From positions 14,238,501-14,302,500 of the forward strand of contig CM066916.1 of assembly GCA_033964015.1 (NCBI GenBank): a stretch of DNA of 64,000 nt. Direction: 5' to 3'. The notes under the pieces are model-generated. The model was not told the origin of the DNA, made no database searches, and saw only the letters and a list, made by a program, of their open reading frames with translations. The position numbers and the translations under genes are program-made. Of the stretch, positions 33,016-43,566 are shown in pieces; within the stretch, counting starts at the first letter, position 1, and each line of letters begins with the position of its first letter. Origin of the DNA: Scolanthus callimorphus (taxonomy: Eukaryota; Cnidaria; Anthozoa; Actiniaria; Edwardsiidae).

Positions 33016-35361
33016 TCAACAGCACATCAATTCCATAACGGCATCAGGAGCAGGCGCCATTTCAGTCCAGTCAATCTCTAGACCTTGCCCGGTTCTTTTC
33101 CATCCCTGACCATCTGGTTGTTGGTTTGGAATCCTGGCGTCTAAGGCATGTTTCCAGATATAAGCCTGGTAATTTGCGCGTCTAATGTGTTTAGCAAGAG
33201 CGTCATGAGTGGGAGGAAGCCTGTGGGAATCAATCTTTTGGTTCTTGCAAAATATCTTGTATCTTGTATCGTTAATGTTACAGCTGCAGCTATCATTGTA
33301 CAGCCGACACACAAACCTCTCTACATCTGTAAGGTCATCCTCTCTAGGTGGCACATGCTCACCAATGGTACCTATGATTGTACGAAGATTGTCATCCCTC
33401 TGTACAATATCTACAGCAGTCTTCTTGCCCTTTCCTGCGAAACTACTGACCGTGTCACAGCCAGTTAAAGCATGTAGACCTGGCAACACTCTACAAACCG
33501 CAACACCGAGCTCCTCACAGACACGTGATACATTAATGATCCTTGCTCGTCGTCTTGTACCACTCAAGAGGGTCATTTCGGCGGCAATATGCTCTTGCAG
33601 ATGGCACGCTATTACCTCAACATCTGTGTCGGATGACTTGATCAGGAGTCGTTCGTGACCTTCCTCAGATGCATGCAGGGCATGGAGGAACATCCTGGTG
33701 TCTGCTTCCTCTTGATTACTCCAGAGCTCATTCACAGCGCATAAGGAAATCCTACCTTCCGCATCTAAAGAAATCTTGGTGCACACCTCTCCGTGAGTAA
33801 CATAAAACACCTGGCCTTGTTCAAACTTATCGGTAAATCTGTCCGTTCCCCATTCACGGGCAAGAAATTTCATCAGGTTGGTTTTGTTGGGACCATTCGC
33901 TAAGAACTTTCTCCACTGACGCGGACAGAGTTGCTGGGGACTTGTTATCTGTACAATAAGCTGGCCGGCCTTTCCTCTTCTCTCACGTTCTATGTTCTTG
34001 ATAGAAATAAGAGGATATTGGTCTGCAACGAAGTCAATCCTTCTTGCTTCTCCAGCGAGTTTGAAAACAATACTCAATATCAGCTCCGCAAGATCGGCAA
34101 ATCTGTCCGGTATTCTTGTAATGTTCTGCAGCAAAGCCATAGCGTCAATTATCACAACTGAATAATCTGGCAGATTCTGTGGACCTTCGATGCCGTCTTC
34201 AATAAGCGTTGCGAGAACTGACTTGGTCGTTTTAGCTAACGTGCCATCGCTTAAAGCTAAAGACCAGGGGATTGGCCCAAGTTCATGAGTGAGTAGATCT
34301 TTCAAGTCGACCTGTCGACTCTGTCCTATCACAACCAGTCGTGCGAACAGATTCCTATCAGCTCGCAGTACAACACTCTTGCCTCCGACATTTACGATCT
34401 TTTTCACTGCTCCAAATCTCCCTAACTTCAGCTTGGGGATAGTTTCAAAGATTCCCTTCTGATTGCTGGTTAGTCTTTCTTCTACAAATGATTGGAGTGC
34501 AGCCTTTCCTTTCTCGTTTGCCTTTAACAGGTCTTCTCTCAAACCGCCACTCGCAACAGACCCCGAACTCAGGCTCATCAGCTCATCAGATTTTTCAAAA
34601 GGATTCATCCAATTGCTAACGACCGCCATGACTTTCTTGACGTCTTCTTCATCCCTCTTCAACCGTTTGGATCCAAATTCTTTGTGTGTCTTGTCTTGTG
34701 TGTCGTGCAAGGAAGCCATCTCTCTGCAACGGTCAACAAAGCTTGCCCTTGCATGTGCAGTAAGCATCCAACGCTGTACCGCTCCTTTCTTGAGGCTAAA
34801 ACCTATTATTCCTCCCTTGGTTTTTGTGTTCCGATTTAGGGTTTGTTCGATCGTTTGATCAACTGGTAGCTGCGAGAAGCCATGCGAAGATGTACGCTGC
34901 GCACAAAAATCTCCTTGAGACAACATGCTGTAAGCTTCGGGATGTGTACCAGGAAGAGTAAGCATATGAACCAGATACACAGGTAAATACCGCGCATAAT
35001 TTGTGTGATCATATGCAAAGAACCAAGGCAGAATAAGTTTGATACATTCCAGGTGCAGTTCCCAGTTTCCTTCCCTGGTGGCTCTTATGAGGTCGAGTAC
35101 CGTAGCTACCATTTCAAGATAGGAATTCCAAAACAGCTTTACTGGGCCGCCACTTTCATCCTGACAGTACTGCTTGTAAAGGTCAGCCAGCTCTACGAAT
35201 TCCGGCATAGACATCAAGGCATCAACATTTGCTTTGTTGAGATTCTCTCTCACGAGATTCAGGGCCCTCACGATAGTGGGATGATTGGTACTCTCTCCTC
35301 TACTAATGAGCCATCCTCGGAATTCTTGCCACTGGAGTCGGTGCAGTGCCTCGTAAACAAT
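33016..35361 (-). CDS. Transposon protein exon 3: XPG/FEN1-like nuclease region
   Basis: The exon starts after a CTTTAG acceptor in phase 0 and reads on through IVYEALHRLQWQEFRGWLIS; it has 781 codons before TGA at 33016. The C-terminal third has a run of acidic motifs (EEADTRMFLHA, SSDTDVEVIA, GLHALTGCDTVSSFAGKGK) in the order and spacing expected of the XPG-I/PIN-like nuclease core, with acidic residues that could bind metal. The N-terminal half is mostly helical and unassigned. Related proteins are frequent, usually uncharacterised, in cnidarian and mollusc genomes (memory). No frameshift occurs over 2.3 kb, so the copy is young or selected. The product would act on DNA in the nucleus. Confidence 0.8.
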   Translation of the reverse strand: MVYEALHRLQWQEFRGWLISRGESTNHPTIVRALNLVRENLNKANVDALMSMPEFVELADLYKQYCQDESGGPVKLFWNSYLEMVATVLDLIRATREGNWELHLECIKLILPWFFAYDHTNYARYLPVYLVHMLTLPGTHPEAYSMLSQGDFCAQRTSSHGFSQLPVDQTIEQTLNRNTKTKGGIIGFSLKKGAVQRWMLTAHARASFVDRCREMASLHDTQDKTHKEFGSKRLKRDEEDVKKVMAVVSNWMNPFEKSDELMSLSSGSVASGGLREDLLKANEKGKAALQSFVEERLTSNQKGIFETIPKLKLGRFGAVKKIVNVGGKSVVLRADRNLFARLVVIGQSRQVDLKDLLTHELGPIPWSLALSDGTLAKTTKSVLATLIEDGIEGPQNLPDYSVVIIDAMALLQNITRIPDRFADLAELILSIVFKLAGEARRIDFVADQYPLISIKNIERERRGKAGQLIVQITSPQQLCPRQWRKFLANGPNKTNLMKFLAREWGTDRFTDKFEQGQVFYVTHGEVCTKISLDAEGRISLCAVNELWSNQEEADTRMFLHALHASEEGHERLLIKSSDTDVEVIACHLQEHIAAEMTLLSGTRRRARIINVSRVCEELGVAVCRVLPGLHALTGCDTVSSFAGKGKKTAVDIVQRDDNLRTIIGTIGEHVPPREDDLTDVERFVCRLYNDSCSCNINDTRYKIFCKNQKIDSHRLPPTHDALAKHIRRANYQAYIWKHALDARIPNQQPDGQGWKRTGQGLEIDWTEMAPAPDAVMELMCC

Positions 35362-35649
35362 CTAAAGATCAAACATGTTCATTTCAAGGACTCAGCTGAA
35401 TTAGTTTTCAGTCTAAAAACAAACTGGCAAATATCCCTGATCCTTGCGAATGATTAGATGTGCTTACTAAAATATTCACGAAAATTGACATTGACTTATT
35501 TGGTTTTTCGAAATTATTGTCACAAACTATAATTAAACAAAGAATAATGATGAAGAAATAAAACTAGAAGGTCATTAAGCGCGCCGTTTTCAACTGTCAT
35601 TTTTGTAAAAAATGCGAGTTTGAGCGTACGCAGAAGAGATCACATTTAC

Positions 35650-36389
35650 CTTATGCGTGCGAACAGCCCGATTGTAGTGCTTCCCTTCAAGGACCCCTGC
35701 GACCGATCCAGAAGCAACCACGCCACTTTCGATGAGTATGTCTTGAAGGCCCGCCCCAGCAAACCTTTTACCAATAACATGAAGGAAAGCTCCTAAGGTG
35801 TGAAACCCCCCCATCCTCAACACGACTGATGCAAATTCCTCTGGTCGTTGCCAAAGGATCTCGAGTGCCTTAGCATAAATGGCTTGATCAAAGACTACTA
35901 TGACATCTGTCTGGCCTATTTCATCTGCCATTTGCATGGACCTTTTCAGTATTGTATAAACAGTTGGCAGTTCTGTTGGGCTGGACTCGATTACAGGACA
36001 GTACCCAACAGTGCTTTCTCGAAGTGCGCAATCATCGTTCATTCTGATATTAAATCCGGTCCAGGCTGGCATCACTTGCTTTGGCTCGTTATGCTTCGAA
36101 AACAAGGTATCTTCAAATGGCTGTCGACACAGCATCCAACCAAAGTTGATTAAACGGGCTCTTTCTCTTTTCTCCGGGGTGGTCTGTAGAACTTGTATGG
36201 TGTCAATAAGTACCGCAGCGGGACCTTGTCTAGGACCAGAATAGTAAGGAAGAACATCAGCGGAGTTGTGTGTGACTGATCGTCTCTTTGAACGAGCTTC
36301 ATCAGCTGTACTCATGTCTGGCGGAGGGGCACACGTCAACGGCTTCCGTTGTATAACGATCCCATTAGTGCAGTGTGTAGTGCCCTTGC
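35650..36389 (-). CDS. Transposon protein exon 2: conserved middle block
   Basis: 740 nt between an acceptor (TTCACCTAG) and a donor (ATAAG/GTAAAT). It completes a Gly codon from exon 1 and continues GKGTTHCTNGIVIQRKPLT. Further motifs are PAWTGFN, TVYTIL, VVFDQAIYAKALEI, GGFHTLGAFLHVIG, LIESGV and GKHYNRAVRTHK. The scattered Asp and Glu residues could form a catalytic core, but I cannot name the fold. Both junctions keep frame, so the three exons give about 1,474 aa from the first Met at 38209. Confidence 0.8.
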
Positions 36390-36870
36390 CTAGGTGAACA
36401 AGGAAAAAGGAATAAATACAACTTCATGTCTTGGGCGCGGGCGTTTTCACAGTTTCAGAAAATTAAATATAATTTATTAATATGGGCGAAATTATATAGG
36501 ACTTCATAAATACAGAGCTGTGTATGAGGGTTTTCACTAGACGATTTTCTGGCCGTGTTTTGGTAAATAATGGTAACTTCAAATGCTTATATCTCCACCA
36601 AGATTCGCTGGTTTCAACTCACTCCACAAATGCATCAACATCACAAAGCATCAAGTGATCAAGAGCTCTGGGTGAAACTAGAGAGCTTTGTGCTCTAAAT
36701 AATCAGGTTTGTTGCGGGAATCTTTTAATTGATTCCCCTACTAGAGAATCTACTTTTTTGTATAGTGTATTTCTCTAATAGATCTCTCGTGATAGCAAAA
36801 ACGGAAGTTAATGGTAATAATTTTCATGTTAGGGAAGAAACATAGATCCTAAAAATGTGAAGTGTGTTAC
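36390..36870. other. Intron of the transposon gene
   Basis: 481 nt, GT-AG on the minus strand, AT-rich, with no other feature. Confidence 0.8.
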
Positions 36871-38209
36871 CTGATAATGTTTCCTCTTGCAGGTCGTTAT
36901 TATCCCAGCAAAAAACTGCCGGGACATTTGGGGTGCACACACTGGGCAGCAAAACTCCATTTTGCTGTTTAGCTATCTGCTGTTCTGCGATTGATGTCTC
37001 AATCTCCTCGATCTGAGAATATGAAAGGCCGTGACCAAACCTGTTAAGCAAAGTGACTACTTCCACGTTGCCCGTGAGACTTTTCACAGTCATTGGGAGG
37101 AGCACATGTTTTGGGGTCTTAATACGGCCACGGCTAGTGCAGTGAATAAGATCTTGTGCTATAGCGAGAATCCATCGATGGACGTGATTTGGCACAGTAA
37201 CTCTCTCAGAACTATATTCTGAATCAGACGTGATTAACCAAGCTAGCAAGTTATAAACTAGGTCGGGAACAGGTACCTCGTTAAAATCTAAGTCAGTGGC
37301 GCTTGGTGGCCATGGTATAAATTGCTCTATGCTAGATATAAGGGATCTGATTTTCTTTGCTACATGAAACACCTGGTAGGCACTTTCCTCCTCAGAACCG
37401 GCTGGCTCAATGATCTCATCTTCTGTGTCTCTGCTTGCTTCTTCGTTTGTGACAAATGTCTCTACGATATCACCTTTCTTTACAAGAGAACTAAAAACAA
37501 GTTCAGACTTGGTGGGATCCGATGGTTTCTGGAATTCTAATTGATCTCTAAACGCAGCTTTCAATCTCTGCTTTAGTTTGGATGATCGATATTGAGATAT
37601 CTCCACACCTTTCTCTGCCACATGACTAACAAACGTTTGCACCAGATCTGACATCTTGAGCACCTTTGAATTATTGATAACTTCTCTTTGAACGAACTGC
37701 TTTATTTCGTCGAACGCATCGCCGTAGGATTTGGATTGTGCGTCTTCCAGAGCACAGTTTTGTGATTCCAGAGTGGTCAACGCCTCAGGTCGCACATAAT
37801 TCTTATAACACGATCTGTGGTACTTGATATCCATTGCAATGCAGTCTTGATCTCTGATATGCAAAAGCACGTAGTCGTCATTTCTTATTTCAGCGGCTTT
37901 TTTGAGGGATTCGCTTCCAAATTCACTAGTGCATAACGTCAATGCCTCCTTGATCCTCGCCCCCTTTTTACCGATTCTTTTGTCTTGCTGGCATATCACG
38001 CACATGTCTTTGTTGAACTCTTTTGCATGCGATCTATGAATTCGCTTTGGAGCCGGTTCAAAGGTTTTGTCGACAGTGTTGATTTCAGAGGGTAGGTTGG
38101 ACGAGGTACAGGTAGTTTCTTTTCTTGATATGTGATCTTTGTTAGTATATCTTTGATAGCACTGACGGTGATATCCGCCTTTGGGACCTTCTTTCCAGTA
38201 GTTCTTCAT
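36871..38209 (-). CDS. Transposon protein exon 1: Cys/His zinc fingers
   Basis: The frame is open to a donor (ATCAG/GTAACA) at 36871. The first Met is at 38209, but the frame stays open upstream to about 38370 and includes CLCHIVKN and FTGKSWKKFEECSNKRQDN. The real start is therefore probably further upstream or in another exon. Two similar modules are visible: a Cys pair followed by YHRQCYQRY, then CVICQQDK followed by YHRSCYKNY. Each looks like a C-x2-C...H-x3-C zinc site that probably recognises transposon ends. The remainder is acidic and helical. Confidence 0.75.
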
Positions 38210-38374
38210 GAGGAACCAAACATTATCTTGTCGTTTGTTTGAACATTCTTCGAATTTTTTCCAACTCTTTCCGGTAAACGGTGTTACATTCTCCCTATTA
38301 TTCTTGACAATGTGACACAGACACTTTTGCCAGTCTGGCTCGACACTTTGGCTTCGTGGACGTTTTAAAGATCT

Positions 38375-39234
38375 TATTTAATTGTTTTCCATTGTTACAC
38401 TTTACATTTGACAACCAGTAATTATCAAATTCTGGAAATTCGAAGAAAAAAGGATATTAGAGATCTATTTAGAAAGAAATAATTCAACATTGTTTGTAAA
38501 TGAAAACTTTTTTATCTATACATAGCAAACATTATTTCAAGGTTTTCCAACTTACAATTTATCTCTGAAGACTGGAACACATTCTCAATAAGAAGTTTCA
38601 GGAAAAAGATTTCCTCTAAAATAAAAACGAATATTCTTTAAGTGACCAATGACATAATTGCATATAAACACACAGAACAAATATCATTTGAAAGACTCGC
38701 TTCTGTTACAGGAATACTTACAGTTCGTACAGAGAAGTTGCTTTAAGCTCAGCCTTTAAAACTAAGCAAATCTTCCTAAGTAAGATCCATTATAAAAGAG
38801 AGTTTTAGAGGAGTTAGCTCTATAAATAATGCTCAAAGGAGTAACATTTGGCTTCTTTTAGTGAATACCGATATTCAAGATGGCGGCCTCTGAAATGTGT
38901 GAAGCATGCAAAGAATCATGGGATATTGTATCTGATGCATTCTGGGATACAAATCATGGAATAGCACACTTGCAATGCTGCAGCAGTAATTTACAAGGAT
39001 AATGGGATGTTGTGTGGTATTTCAGATATCAGTATTTTTTAAGAGAAAACAAATCCTATGATTTATTATTCTTGTCATTTACTGTGGCAGGGTTGCCATG
39101 ATAACATGTACTGACCTGAAACTATCACTATATGTCCAAAATAAATTGGCTGCATCGCTTGAAAGCATGAGGAAGATTTGCCATTTTAGCGAGGAGAAAA
39201 TATTAAGTGATGCCATATTTTAACTGAATAATAG
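38375..39234. other. 5' region of the transposon gene
   Basis: AT-rich. It must hold the promoter, and perhaps a first exon, of the minus-strand gene. A 40-codon plus-strand frame (38881, start context CAAGATGGCGGCC, MAASEMCEACKESW) looks incidental. Confidence 0.4.
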
Positions 39235-39771
39235 ATACCACAGGGTACCCACCTATATAGCTGCTACTAGTCTCAACAACCATTCTGTTAGCCGGAAAGA
39301 CTTCGTTTCATTGAATACCATTGAATGTAGAACTTGGATGTGATTTTATACTGATTTAGTGCTCAATCAATTTAATTAACGCAATTTTTGCTTAAATAAG
39401 ACATCAAAAAACCAACAATACGGTTTTTATTTAATTTCTTGTCAGCCGTTGCCATGGCAACACATACTGTGCCTGACGTCATCACTACATGTTAAGCATG
39501 ATTTGACTGCTTGTTCCTGAAAATATGAAAGAAATATGATGTTCCTAGAATAAGATATGAACTGATGTATTTTTGTAGTTTTCCGGATAAATAATATTTC
39601 CCCACCCACCCCCTGTTATATTTGCTTTGCTCCTGCTTTGTGGTACCCCTTTTAAACTTGGAAACAAGCAAATTCTGAAAGTATGGTAAATTACCTTAAT
39701 TTGATACTAGTTTCATTATGTCCCGTGGGGGTGCTACGTTGGTCATATTTTTGCGGCCCTGGCTCATGGAC
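39235..39771. repeat. Right terminal inverted repeat
   Basis: Inverse of 31451-31990. It contains GTTGCCATGGCAAC and TGACGTCA (about 39447-39482). Confidence 0.88.
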
Positions 39772-39880
39772 TATAAGCCGCTGAACGTATCGTTTTGGCT
39801 TGGATGGGTTGCTTTCTCATGTGACGTTGAATGATACGTATGGGGCTCCACTCCGTGCCTTCGGCACGGGGAGTTCCGCT
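39772..39880. repeat. Terminal hairpin repeat ending GGAGTTCCGC
   Basis: Inverse match to 430-535. It contains the GTGCC-ttc-GGCAC hairpin and marks the outer end of the repeat that hosts the 8.3-kb transposon. Confidence 0.75.
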
Positions 39881-41113
39881 AAAAACCGTGTCGGGGATTT
39901 GTGACATTTTAAAATGAGCTGATTTTAGAGCCAATTACGAAAGTGCATAGTATTGCATGAATTCAAGGACAAGAGAAAAAGGAAGGAAGTAAGTGAGTTT
40001 ACATATCATATATATTGAAATCCTTAGACTCGACAGAGAAACGTTTGTTCATTCATCAAATCATCATCATATTATCAAATTCTTCGAAAGCATATTTTTT
40101 ACAAATGAAATTAAATAAATACCAAAGTTATTGCACATTATTTATATTGCTTTTTACATTCAAATTAGGGCAGTAAATCAGAGATGACAGCCCTACATAC
40201 GAAGATGACAGCCCTACATACAAAGATTATTGTAAGTCAACTTTGAAAACAATCGACTGTACACATTGTATATACTAGACAAAATTTATGGTAAATTAAA
40301 ATAGTATTTTAACTTATATAAATGCACAATACTTTTAGATGCTGACTTACATTGTTTTATCACAAATAAATTGCATATTAACAATCATTATTTCATTTTT
40401 TTAAACAAGATTCCGCAAACTGATGAACCCATGAAACCTGTTTGATACACATAAATGCCTTGGAAATTTTGACGGCCTTTTTCATATGAAAAGTGAAATC
40501 AGACGAAGTTACAAACTGTAAATTTTGTTTACCATGATCCAGTAGTGACGTAACGAGCTTCACATAATTGACAACTATTAGAACTGAAAGCCGAATGAGC
40601 CATTATTCAAATGAGGCCGCTGGCCGAGAGGTCTAATTGTCTTAGTATAAATCAACGAGATCGGGTGGATCACAGAAAATGAAATATCAGCCAACATTTG
40701 TTCTTCACAGGAAAGGGGCAAAAAAACATCCTAAACAAGGTCTACCACTAATATAACAATATAGTTGATTTTCGCGGGCGTAAATATGTTTTGGGCCCGA
40801 CTCAGGCTCATTTAAGCCCGAGCGCAGCGAGGGATAAAATGAGCGCTGAGAAGGGCTCAAAACATATTTACGCCCAAGAACATCAACTACATTACTATTA
40901 TTATTACTTTGGGAGAGCATTGAGTACAAAAGCGAAAATTTATGGCGAGAATCATATCGCCGATTGACTCGCGCGGGCCAACATGTTCATTAGAACCCGG
41001 ATAATACGCCACAATGCTCGCCAAAATAGAAATGCAAGATTAGTGATACACTCTAGCTGATTTCTACTACATTCGATTATATAGAAGTAGCTCACTAAAA
41101 ATGCAACCCATAA

Positions 41114-42960
41114 GGGACGTGTCATTATTTAGCGGGGGGGGGGGGGGGGGGAGGGCTCGTATTTTTGTGGGGAGGGTCCTAATTTTTTTCGCGTGTCTAA
41201 AGGAGGGTCCAAATTTTTTCACTCCTGTTTGGGGGAGGGTCATAATTTTTTTCAGCAACATTTGGATGATGAAAAGGGTAAAACAAATAGCGATAGTGGT
41301 TATTTCAGCAACTTCTCCACAAAATTTCGACGCGCTTCGCGCGCATAAACAATGAATTCATAATATACTCTTTGAGCAACGAGGACACTACCGTTGACAA
41401 GAACAAGTTATCTTGACGAGGAAAATCAAACTCTCCCAAAATTTCCCTGCAAATGATAGGCCTGGAGGGCATGTCACTATATGTTTGAAAGACGATCCCT
41501 TAGGTAAGCGTGAGTTTTCGACGTTACAAGCATAGAAATTCGTCCGTTGGGCCGCGCTTCGCGCACATGAATATTAATAACTTCGTCATTTGCGGAGCGC
41601 AGTTGTGCGCATGAATAATATAACCTAACCTATATAATTGAGGTAGTGTACTTCCTGGGCTCCTGACAGGCTTTGTTTATTATACCGTACACAAAACATG
41701 TTCATCTACCCTTTCTCTGAGGCTTGATTTGTCTTTGGTATAGTTTGTCTTTTGCTTAGTTTTGATGAAATGCGATGAACAAACAAAAAAACGATGAACA
41801 AACAAACAAACGTTTATCAAATTTGGGCGCGCTTCGCGCGCAGCGAAGGATATGCGAGCCCGTTTTTCTGTAAAATGTCTACAGTACTAGGTCAAACAGG
41901 GACGGGAGATGTGGGATTATGTTAATCATCGTACAGGGAGGGAGGATCACTGCATTTTACCCGTGTATTACCAAACATTCTCACGTAAATAATCGAGGCG
42001 ATGAATAATAACCGCGGTTCCTTATGCACCAGTCAATTGACACCCGGCCCACACCCCCGGGACAGGGCGGGAAAGTAACGCGGTCAGGCCGGGGATTTAA
42101 CACATTAATCTACGGAAGGGCAGGGAATTTAACTCGGACCTTCTATAGCGGGGATATTCAGCGGGGCATTAACGGGAATATTAACGCTGAACCAGAAGTT
42201 CGATTATCGTGCGAAACCGAGGTCGGAGGATTTTTGGGAGGGGTCACTTTATTTTTTTGCGAGTGAAAGGGGAGGATCTCTCGAAACCTGAAGCCTTGAA
42301 AGAGAGATTCCAGCAACGAGTTCTATATCATTTTCTAGTTTTATTTTACTCATTATGTTGAAAATTTCGGCGCGCTTCGCGCGCATAAGGAATGACATCT
42401 AATCTAGTTTTAGAGAACTTGCCAAAGAAAACAATACGCTTGTGGCGCTTAAATGGACTGCGTACGAATGTCGTTACAAGCGTGTGTATCTTGGCAAGGA
42501 CAAATGAAAACCCCAAAAAGCCCTCCAGTGATACGCCTGGTTGGCAGTCAATATGTTCGAAAGAAGTGTGTTCGAGGTTACAAGCTGCATGAGAAATTCG
42601 CTTTTGGGCTGCGCTTCACGCACATGAATATTAATAATAATTTGTAGCGCGTGAAGATAAAACCAACAGGCTTTTTTACTACACGCAGGAAATAAAATGT
42701 TATCTTCTCTCTGGAGGCTTGATGAAATGCGTTTATCAAGATAAAGGCCGTGATGTCAATTGACTGGTGCATGACAGAAGTCGCTTGGACAATAGTCTAT
42801 CTTTTTCAGAAATAAATTGCATGGGTGAGGGTCCCAATTTTTTACCTACGACTGGGGGAGGGTCACATTTTTTTTATATTCAAGGGGAGGGTCCTAAATT
42901 TTTTTAGCCTTGTTTGAAAAAAATGGGAGCCCTCCCCCCCGGTAAATAATGACACGTCCC
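41114..42960. mobile_element. 1.85-kb inverted-repeat element with G run (TAA duplication)
   Basis: Ends are GGGACGTGTCATTATTTA and its inverse, with TAA at 41111-41113 and 42961-42963. The empty site is visible in copy A. A G run of about 19 follows the left end. Inside, about 42026-42773 carries the TGCACCAGTCAATTGAC termini of another family. Imperfect inner repeats with GCGCTTCGCGCGCA occur. No transposase was seen. Confidence 0.9.
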
Positions 42961-43067
42961 TAAGCTTATATATTACCGGCCCGTGGACGTATCAGTAATC
43001 ATGGAATTAAAGGCAAGGAATATCATATTTGAACCAGTTGTTCAGGTGTTGGTTCACACACATGTGT

Positions 43068-43163
43068 TTAGAACGGCTCTTTGCTCAAAAGACCATCAAC
43101 CATGCTCTCCAGCGCGTCCATTTCATCAGGTGGTGGGGTGACGCTACATAATTGCTGGAAGTC
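43068..43163 (-). CDS. Last exon of the bHLH gene (copy D, intact)
   Basis: After an acceptor (TTATTCAG), phase 0, it encodes DFQQLCSVTPPPDEMDALES, then MVDGLLSKEPF and a stop. It is acidic and short, like a C-terminal activation tail. The same exon is intact in copy B (63906-64000), so coding constraint is likely. Linkage to the bHLH exon is inferred from shared order and strand in copies A and D. A middle exon reading VQYVATETSSLHLAKPGKD (about 43300-43370) is possible. Confidence 0.55.
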   Translation of the reverse strand, partial: DFQQLCSVTPPPDEMDALESMVDGLLSKEPF

Positions 43164-43566
43164 CTGAATAAGATGGACATTATGGTAAGCAGAAGATCAA
43201 TACTGTTGTCTACAGCTGTTGCACGTAACGCGATGAAAAAGGGGGTAACTGCTGTAGGCATTTGTTTTTTCTGCGTATTCAATCAAACCATGCCAGCCAA
43301 TCATATCCTTGCCTGGTTTTGCCAAGTGCAGTGAACTGGTTTCTGTCGCGACATACTGTCCCTCACAAGGGAAGGTAACAGTAGGTAAATAGGCAAGGAT
43401 CACACGACCTTTGGACCCACCTTTGATTGATTACGCAGAAAAATACCAAACGCCAACTCGACAATGAACGCCGTTACCTGAAACACTACACTTTGTGACT
43501 ATGTATAATCAGCCCTTTTTGTGAATTTGCCCAAAAGATAAATCTAAGCTCTTTCTAAGTTGCTAA

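Larger units (their letters stand above)
31451..39771 (-). mobile_element. 8.3-kb DNA transposon encoding an XPG-like/CXC protein (Academ-like candidate)
   Basis: The ends are GTCCATGAGCC...GGCTCATGGAC. The outer 330 bp of each terminal repeat is nearly identical apart from a diverged patch near the tip; weaker similarity continues to about 540 bp. One spliced gene fills the interior on the minus strand. A related repeat copy without the insertion (430-615) supports the boundaries, but I could not see a clean target duplication. The combination of Cys-rich fingers with an XPG-type nuclease recalls the Academ superfamily; that assignment is from memory and is inference. Confidence 0.75.
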
